NCBI GenBank assembly: GCA_964650945.1 | Contig: CAZYXU010000057.1 | Location: forward strand, 1 to 19,958 | DNA from: JAXGPF01 sp964650945 | GTDB taxonomy: Bacteria > Verrucomicrobiota > Kiritimatiellia > JAAZAB01 | DNA length: 19,958 nucleotides | Direction of reading: 5' to 3' | Part shown: in pieces, positions 15,209 to 19,958 of the stretch | Position numbering within the stretch: the stretch's first letter is position 1 | How the letters are laid out: each line of letters begins with the position of its first letter | Translations under genes and position numbers: made by a program | Notes under the pieces: model-generated | Seen by the model: only the letters and a program-made list of their open reading frames with translations | Told to the model about the DNA's origin: nothing | Databases searched by the model: none

Positions 15209-16098
15209 TACTTTAACGAACCGCGCGGATGGGGCGGCGTGGCCCCATGGCAGGCGCAGACATACGCCGCCAGACGGTTGGCATGGCGGTTGATTTCCGG
15301 CAGAGCCCAGCCCCGTAACCGCCCCATCACCACCGCCGCGGCAAAGGCGTCGCCTGCGCCGACCGTGTCCGCCACCACTGCCGGCGCGCCGGGATGCTCG
15401 TCGCGGCCGGCGCGGTCCAGCAAAAGACTGCCGCGGGCGCCGCGCGTCAAAACCAACATTTGCAGCGGATAACGCGCGAACAGTCCGGCCAACTGCGCTT
15501 CCAGCGCATCGGGCAGATCGAGCAGGCGCGCCGCCACGGGCAGTTCCTCATCGCTGACCTTCAGGACATTGGCCATCTGCAGCGAGGCATGGATGACCGA
15601 CCGGTCAAAAAACCGGCCGCGCAGATTGACGTCGAACACCCGCAAGCAGGCCGGCGCGGTGGCATGCACCAGCCCGCGGATGGCGGCGCGCGCCGTCGGA
15701 TGACGCTGGCCCAGCGTGCCGAAACAGATCGCATCCAGTCCGGCGGCCATGTCCGCCAAGGCCGGCGTCAACTGCCAGTGATCCCAGGCGCGGTCCGGGG
15801 CAATACAGTAAGCGGGTTTGCCGGCGGCGTCCAGGGTAACATCCACCACACCGGTGGGATGCGCCGGATCTGCGCTCACGCCCGTATCGTCCAGGCCGAG
15901 GGCGCGGATGGCGGCGCGCAAAGCCGCGCCATCTGCATCCGCGCCCACCGCGCTGACCACCATGGCCTGGGCGCCCAGCGCGCCGGCGTGATAGGCAAAA
16001 TTGGCGGGAGCCCCCCCGGGCTGACGCCCGGCCGGCAGCCTGTCCCACAAGAGTTCACCCGCGCCGGCAACCTTGAATTTATGACCTGGGCAACGCAT
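15208..16098 (-). CDS. PfkB-family carbohydrate kinase (fructokinase-like)
   Basis: The enzyme phosphorylates a sugar with ATP in the cytoplasm; the closest-looking members are fructokinases. It has 296 residues, the usual length. The N-terminal sugar-binding signature is GGAPANFAYHAGALGAQ (about 28-44), followed by VVSAVGADADG. RVFDVNLRGRFFD (about 153-165) and LKVSDEEL (about 179-186) are typical fructokinase segments. The C-terminal PfkB signature DTVGAGDAFAAAVVMG carries the catalytic base D250. It starts 3 bases after the ruvA stop with a weak GGTGA site, so it is likely translated along with ruvA although it has no role in recombination. The substrate (fructose or another ketose/nucleoside) is an inference from similarity. 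Confidence 0.87.
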   Translation of the reverse strand: MRCPGHKFKVAGAGELLWDRLPAGRQPGGAPANFAYHAGALGAQAMVVSAVGADADGAALRAAIRALGLDDTGVSADPAHPTGVVDVTLDAAGKPAYCIAPDRAWDHWQLTPALADMAAGLDAICFGTLGQRHPTARAAIRGLVHATAPACLRVFDVNLRGRFFDRSVIHASLQMANVLKVSDEELPVAARLLDLPDALEAQLAGLFARYPLQMLVLTRGARGSLLLDRAGRDEHPGAPAVVADTVGAGDAFAAAVVMGRLRGWALPEINRHANRLAAYVCACHGATPPHPRGSLK

Positions 16099-16101
16099 AG
16101 T

Positions 16102-16683
16102 TCACCGGCGCAAAGCCTGGCGGATAATATCTTCGACGCTCCCACCCTCCGGCAGGCGGGCACACACCGCCGCCGCCATTTTTTGCGCTTCCGCTGGCTT
16201 GTAGCCCAATGCCACCAAGGCTTGCGCGGCATCCTGCGCGCGCTGGTCGCCGGGAGCGAGCGCGCCGCCCGGGAATTCGGTTTGATCCATTTTATCGCGC
16301 AATTCCACCGCCAGCCGTTCGGCGATTTTGCGGCCGATGCCGGAAATGGAGCTTAAGCGGGTTGTGTCGCCGGCGGCGATGGCGGCGGCCAGTTCCGACA
16401 CGGCCAGTCCGCTCAAGGCGCTCATGGCGATCCGGGGGCCGATCCCGGTAACCCCCAGCAGCAAGCCGAACATCCGGCGCTCCGCCTGGGTGACAAAACC
16501 GTACAAAAGATGCTGGTCTTCGCGGATGTGGTCATGTGTCCACACGCGGCAGCGCTGGCCGACAGCGGGCAGGCGCGCGTAGCCATTCAGGGAAACGAAC
16601 ACCTCGTACCCCACCCCGGCAATTTCGAGCACGATGCGCGTGGGCTTTTTTTCCGCGAGGATGCCATCCAGAAAGTCAATCAT
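16102..16683 (-). CDS. ruvA: Holliday junction branch migration protein RuvA
   Basis: RuvA binds four-way DNA junctions as a tetramer and loads the RuvB motor. The start at 16683 (MIDFLDG) gives 193 residues; a longer reading to 16746 would run into ruvC and has an atypical leader. Domain I is the N-terminal OB fold (about 1-62, ending with HDHIREDQHLLYGF). Domain II holds two helix-hairpin-helix motifs, LLGVTGIGPRIA and LSSISGIGRKIAERL. Domain III (about 145-193, DAAQALVALGYKPAEAQKMA) is the small RuvB-contacting helical bundle. AAGGA stands 9 bases upstream and the gene follows ruvC by 2 bases. ruvB, normally the next gene, is not found; a sugar kinase follows instead. Confidence 0.95.
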   Translation of the reverse strand: MIDFLDGILAEKKPTRIVLEIAGVGYEVFVSLNGYARLPAVGQRCRVWTHDHIREDQHLLYGFVTQAERRMFGLLLGVTGIGPRIAMSALSGLAVSELAAAIAAGDTTRLSSISGIGRKIAERLAVELRDKMDQTEFPGGALAPGDQRAQDAAQALVALGYKPAEAQKMAAAVCARLPEGGSVEDIIRQALRR

Positions 16684-16685
16684 CG

Positions 16686-17219
16686 TCAGATTTCCTTGGT
16701 TAACAGCCCGGCGCCGGCCCAGCGGATGACGCCGTGCAAATGGCAAACGGCGATCGCCAGGGCATCGGCGGCGTCTTCATGCGGGGTATCCCGCAGGCGC
16801 AGCAAGGCCATGATCATCCGCCGGACTTGTTCCTTGCCGGCGGCGCCATAGCCGGCCACGGCTTGCTTGACCCGGCGCGGGGGGTATTCGAAAACGGAAA
16901 TGCCCGCGCCGGCGCAGGCCGCGAGCACCACGCCGCGCGCCTGGCCCAGCGCCAGCGCCGTTTTGACGTTTTTGCAGAAGAAAACGCCTTCCACCGCCGC
17001 CGCGTCCGGCTGTAAGCGCCGGATGATCTCGGCCAGCGACTCCGCCAAATGGTGCAAGCTCCGGGAAACCGGGCGGGCGGGCGGATTTTTGATCACGCAA
17101 TATTCAACAGTTTCCAACACCGCGCCGCGCGCCTGCACCACCGCCACCCCGGAAGAGCGCAGCGAGGTGTCCACGCCCATCACCCGCCTGGGGGCTTGCT
17201 GCCCGGCGGGGGCCTTCAT
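16686..17219 (-). CDS. ruvC: Holliday junction endonuclease RuvC
   Basis: RuvC is the resolvase that cuts Holliday junctions. The 177-residue protein matches the family length. The four acidic catalytic residues are present: D17 (MGVDTSLRSSG), E77 (AAVEGVFFCKNVKTALALGQARG), and D149 and D152 (HEDAADALAIAVCH). The segment PPRRVKQAVAGYGAAGKEQV is also typical. The start overlaps the stop of yebC (ATGA), and the first nine or so residues before the RRVMGVDTS strand form a short extra leader. Together with yebC and ruvA it forms the usual yebC-ruvC-ruvA order. Confidence 0.95.
   Translation of the reverse strand: MKAPAGQQAPRRVMGVDTSLRSSGVAVVQARGAVLETVEYCVIKNPPARPVSRSLHHLAESLAEIIRRLQPDAAAVEGVFFCKNVKTALALGQARGVVLAACAGAGISVFEYPPRRVKQAVAGYGAAGKEQVRRMIMALLRLRDTPHEDAADALAIAVCHLHGVIRWAGAGLLTKEI
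16693..16697 (-). promoter_or_regulatory. ribosome binding site of ruvA
   Basis: AAGGA on the minus strand, inside the last codons of ruvC and 9 bases before the ATG at 16683. It fixes the ruvA start at MIDFLDG. Confidence 0.6.
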
Positions 17220-17971
17220 TTCGATTCCAATTCCGCCAGCAGCGCGTCATCCACGTCCAGGTTGGAATAGACGTTCTGGACATCGTCGTTTTCTTCCAGC
17301 GCCTCGATGAATTTCAGGACATGGCTGGCAACGCTTTTGTCGGTGACGGACATGTAACTGTCGGGGATCAGCGTGATTTCCGCCGAGGAGGTTTTGACGC
17401 CGGCCTTCTCCAGGGCATCCATGACCGCCTGGTAGGCCGCGGGATCGGTGACGATTTCATAAACACCGTCATCCAACTGCATGTCGTCGGCGCCGGCTTC
17501 CAGGACGATGTTCATCAATTTTTCTTCTTCCACGGCGCCGGCGTCCACCAGGATCTGGCCCTTGCGCTTGAAATTGCGCAAGACCGAGCCCGGTCCGGCC
17601 AGATTGCTGCCGAACCGGGTGAAGATATGGCGGATTTCCGAAGCGGCGCGGTTTTTATTGTCGGTCAGCGCCTTGACGATCAAGGCCACGCCGCCGCCGG
17701 CATACCCCTCGTAAACGATTTCCTCCAACTGGGCGCCGGCAATCTCGCCGGTCCCTTTTTTGATGGCGCGTTCCACATTATCGGCCGGCATGTTGGCCGC
17801 GCGCGCCTTGTTGATGATGGTGCGCAGGGACGAGTTCATTTCCGGATTGCCGCCCCCCGTCCGCGCCGCGAGGGTCAGTTCCTTGCTCAACCGGCTGAAA
17901 ATCTGGCCGCGCTTGGCGTCCGCCGCGCCCTTTTTGTGTTGAATGGTTTTCCATTTGCTATGACCGCTCAT
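17216..17971 (-). CDS. YebC/PmpR (TACO1) family protein
   Basis: YebC proteins act on translation (relief of ribosome stalling at proline-rich stretches has been reported for some members) and others have been described as transcriptional regulators. The 251-residue protein has the standard length. The N-terminal signature MSGHSKWKTIQHKKGAADAKRGQIFSRLSKEL is unmistakable (given in two parts: start MSGHSKW, then HKKGAADAKRGQIFSRL). Other conserved parts are MPADNVERAIKKG, YEGYAGGGVALIV, NRAASEIRHIF and FGSNLAGPGSV. A GGAGGAG site precedes the ATG by 3 bases. It is the first gene of the yebC-ruvC-ruvA cluster and overlaps ruvC by ATGA. Confidence 0.95.
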   Translation of the reverse strand: MSGHSKWKTIQHKKGAADAKRGQIFSRLSKELTLAARTGGGNPEMNSSLRTIINKARAANMPADNVERAIKKGTGEIAGAQLEEIVYEGYAGGGVALIVKALTDNKNRAASEIRHIFTRFGSNLAGPGSVLRNFKRKGQILVDAGAVEEEKLMNIVLEAGADDMQLDDGVYEIVTDPAAYQAVMDALEKAGVKTSSAEITLIPDSYMSVTDKSVASHVLKFIEALEENDDVQNVYSNLDVDDALLAELESK

Positions 17972-17974
17972 CTG

Positions 17975-17981
17975 CTCCTCC
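17975..17981 (-). promoter_or_regulatory. strong ribosome binding site of yebC
   Basis: GGAGGAG on the minus strand, ending 3 bases before the ATG at 17971, in the 40-base gap after the radical SAM gene. It supports efficient independent initiation of the yebC-ruv block. Confidence 0.65.
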
Positions 17982-18011
17982 GTGGTTCACAAGTTCCATA
18001 TTCGCTTTGAC

Positions 18012-18932
18012 TCAACCTCCATCCGGAGGCAAAACCGCCGCATCCGGCGGCATGTTAAAACCGAGCAATTCCGCCGCAGCCGCCGCGCCGCATTCCTGCT
18101 GCCAGCCGACGGCGAATCCCATTGCTTCCATCCGCCGGCAGACGACCGCATATTCCGCCGCGGTAATCCGGCGGTCCCAGCCGGCGCAGCGCGGCGCGCG
18201 GTGGGCCGGCACATATTGGCCCATGACGCTGACCGCCGCGGCCGCGCCGATATGGTCCGCCAGCCATTCCAGGCTGGCGCAGGCCTCCGGCGCGCGCCCG
18301 GGCAACACCAGCACCCGGCAAATCAAACCCGACCTGGCAATGCCCTCCGCATCCATCCGCAACGGACCAACCTGGCGCCACATTTCCAGGATCGCCCGGC
18401 GCGCCTGTTCGACATAGTCCGGCGCATCCGATCCGGCCCGCGCCGTCGCCGCTTCCGCATACCGCAAATCCGCCAGATATACCGCTACCTGCCCTGCCAG
18501 GGCGCGCAGCGTTTCCACACGCTCGTAACCGCTGGTGTTGTACACCACCGGCAGGTCCGCGCCGCCGGACCGCGCCTGTGCCAGGGCTTCCCTGATCTGC
18601 GGCAGCCACGGGGTCGGGCTGACCAGATTCCAGTTATGGCAGCCGGCCGCCTGCAAATCCTTCAAAATCCCCGCCAGCCCGGCGATGTCATAATCCCGCC
18701 CGGCGCCCGACTGACTCCAGGGATAATTCTGGCAGTACAGGCAGCGCAACGTGCAGTGGCTGAAAAAAACCGCGCCAGATCCCCGCGTTCCGGAGAGCGG
18801 TGGCTCTTCGCCGTCATGCGGACCGTAACGGTAAACCCGCGGGGCGGCGCCGGCCCGGCAATATCCGCGTTGCCCCGCCGCGCGCCGCGCCCGGCAACGC
18901 CGCGGGCATAACTCGCATACATCCGCATCCAT
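18012..18932 (-). CDS. radical SAM protein, PflX-like (COG1313)
   Basis: The protein has 306 residues and resembles the PflX / pyruvate formate-lyase activating enzyme-like group, whose substrates are mostly unknown. A Cys cluster at the N-terminus (C6, C9, C13, C25; CELCPRRCRARR...GYC) comes first. The conserved stretch HDGEEPPLSG leads to the radical SAM motif CX3CX2C at C60, C64 and C67 (SHCTLRCLYCQNY), then LQAAGCHNWNLVSPTPWLPQI. This order and spacing is characteristic of the group. It is cytoplasmic. No glycyl-radical enzyme partner lies nearby. The start at 18932 has no good ribosome binding site and the gene follows the EF-G gene by 29 bases, so it is probably read by coupling or read-through. 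The family is fairly sure; the reaction is not known. Confidence 0.85.
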   Translation of the reverse strand: MDADVCELCPRRCRARRAAGQRGYCRAGAAPRVYRYGPHDGEEPPLSGTRGSGAVFFSHCTLRCLYCQNYPWSQSGAGRDYDIAGLAGILKDLQAAGCHNWNLVSPTPWLPQIREALAQARSGGADLPVVYNTSGYERVETLRALAGQVAVYLADLRYAEAATARAGSDAPDYVEQARRAILEMWRQVGPLRMDAEGIARSGLICRVLVLPGRAPEACASLEWLADHIGAAAAVSVMGQYVPAHRAPRCAGWDRRITAAEYAVVCRRMEAMGFAVGWQQECGAAAAAELLGFNMPPDAAVLPPDGG

Positions 18933-18961
18933 CGTCTGGCAGCCGGCCTGGAATGGTCGGA

Positions 18962-19958
18962 TTATTCCTCGGTTTCCTTGACTTTTTCAGATTCCGCTAT
19001 GATCTTCTGGGCGATATTGGACGGCACAATGTCGTACCGCGCAAACTGCATTTCAAAAGACCCGCGTCCGCCGGTGATGCTGCGCAACTCCGAGCAATAA
19101 CGGAACACTTCCACCTGCGGCACATCCGCCGTGATCACCTGTAATCCGTCCTGCATATCCACACCCAGTATCCGCCCGCGGCGATGGTTCAAGTCGCCGT
19201 TGATATCGCCCATATATTGATCAGGCACCATCACCTTGACGCTCATAATCGGCTCAAGCAACACGGGCTTGGCCTTGCTCATGGCTTCCTTGAAGGCCCG
19301 GGAAGCGGCGATCTTAAAGGCGATTTCCGACGAATCCACGTCATGGTAGGATCCGTCATAGACCGTCACCTTGACGTTGACCACCGGGCAGCCCGCCAAG
19401 ACTCCCTGCCGCATGGCTTCATGGAAACCCTTTTCGCAAGCGGGGATGAAATTACGGGGAATGACCCCGCCGACGACGGCGTCATCAAACCATTCCGCTT
19501 CGCCGGCCAGCGGTTGGACCTTGGCGTACACTTCCGCATATTGACCCCGGCCGCCGGATTGTTTCTTATGCTTGTAGTGCCCGTCGCCGAGGCTGGTCAC
19601 CGTCTCGCGGTACGACACTTTGGGCACCTTGTATTCCATGGCAAGGTTAGCGCGTTTTTTCACCATCGCGCGCACGAGTTCCAGGTGGGCGTCCCCCATG
19701 CCGGAGAGGATCATTTCGTTGGTGTCGGGATTGCGCTCCATTTTCAGCGTGGGATCGTCCTCGATCACGCGATGCATGGCAATGCCGAGTTTGTCATCCT
19801 CGCCGTCCTTGGCGAAGACCGCGCTGAAAACCACCGGGTTGCGGAAAACCACCGGGGCGAATTCGATTTTCTTCCCAGTGGCACACAGGCTGTCGTTCAA
19901 CATGGTGTTTTTCAACTTGGGCATGGCAATGATGTCGCCGGCACGCGCCTCCACCACG
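18962..19958 (-). CDS. elongation factor G paralogue, C-terminal part (cut by window edge)
   Basis: The reading frame is open through the window edge, so the N-terminal GTPase domain lies outside; about 332 residues are visible. They cover the end of domain II (GDIIAMPKLKNTMLNDSL), domain III (PVVFSAVFAKDGEDDKLG, IEDDPTLKMERNPDTNEMILSGMGDAHLEL), domain IV (PKVSYRETVTSL, HYKHKKQSGGRGQYAEVYA) and domain V (LLEPIMSVKVMVPDQYMGDI, LNHRRGRILGVD, RSITGGRGSFEMQF). EF-G moves tRNA and mRNA through the ribosome. The KHKKQSGG stretch and SGMGDAHLEL look closer to the EF-G-like paralogue group (Thermotoga TM_1651 type) than to the main FusA, which would normally sit beside ribosomal protein genes. The distinction needs the missing part. 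It is the first gene of the minus-strand run seen here. Confidence 0.88.
   Translation of the reverse strand, partial: VVEARAGDIIAMPKLKNTMLNDSLCATGKKIEFAPVVFRNPVVFSAVFAKDGEDDKLGIAMHRVIEDDPTLKMERNPDTNEMILSGMGDAHLELVRAMVKKRANLAMEYKVPKVSYRETVTSLGDGHYKHKKQSGGRGQYAEVYAKVQPLAGEAEWFDDAVVGGVIPRNFIPACEKGFHEAMRQGVLAGCPVVNVKVTVYDGSYHDVDSSEIAFKIAASRAFKEAMSKAKPVLLEPIMSVKVMVPDQYMGDINGDLNHRRGRILGVDMQDGLQVITADVPQVEVFRYCSELRSITGGRGSFEMQFARYDIVPSNIAQKIIAESEKVKETEE

Overview
This is a gene-dense, GC-rich bacterial chromosomal window with no gap above about 160 bases. I found no tRNA, rRNA, CRISPR array, insertion sequence or phage gene. The gene set points to a diderm bacterium (LpxL/HtrB-type acyltransferase, lipoprotein with a lipobox) with an anaerobic, fermentative tendency (HydE maturase of [FeFe] hydrogenase, a PflX-type radical SAM protein, a ferredoxin-like DUF362 protein). 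The unusual TIM-barrel protein, the double amidohydrolase and the MFS-HEAT fusion resemble proteins I associate with the Planctomycetota/Verrucomicrobiota/Lentisphaerota/Kiritimatiellota group. That placement is inference, not proof.

Left part, + strand (162-6657): three co-directional genes. The first is a large REC-PAS-PAS-PAS-GAF-PAS-HisKA_2 sensor kinase. It is followed by hydE, and then, 8 bases after the hydE stop, by a 12-TM MFS transporter fused to a cytoplasmic HEAT-repeat domain. No other hydrogenase gene is visible.

Right part, - strand (6665-19958): an unbroken run of 14 genes. Read in the direction of transcription these are: the C-terminal part of an elongation factor G paralogue (cut by the window edge), a PflX-like radical SAM protein, YebC/TACO1, RuvC, RuvA, a PfkB sugar kinase, a small DUF6941-like protein, a DUF362 protein with two 4Fe-4S motifs, a lipid A-type acyltransferase, a small lipoprotein with a metal-binding-domain-like fold, a XerC/D recombinase, RNase III, a TIM-barrel glycosidase-like protein and a tandem amidohydrolase. 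Several neighbours overlap by ATGA (yebC/ruvC, DUF6941/DUF362, xer/rnc) or lie within 3 bases (ruvC/ruvA, ruvA/pfkB), which suggests translational coupling.

The two blocks converge at 6657/6665 with only 7 bases between stop codons. Housekeeping genes (ruvA, ruvC, yebC, rnc, xer) look ordinary. The less ordinary items are the kinase with a cysteine-containing PAS domain next to hydE, the MFS-HEAT fusion, the amidohydrolase whose N-terminal half has lost its metal ligands, the unclassified TIM-barrel protein, and a 10-bp GC hairpin abutting the pfkB stop. I see no clear candidate for a wholly new multi-gene system.
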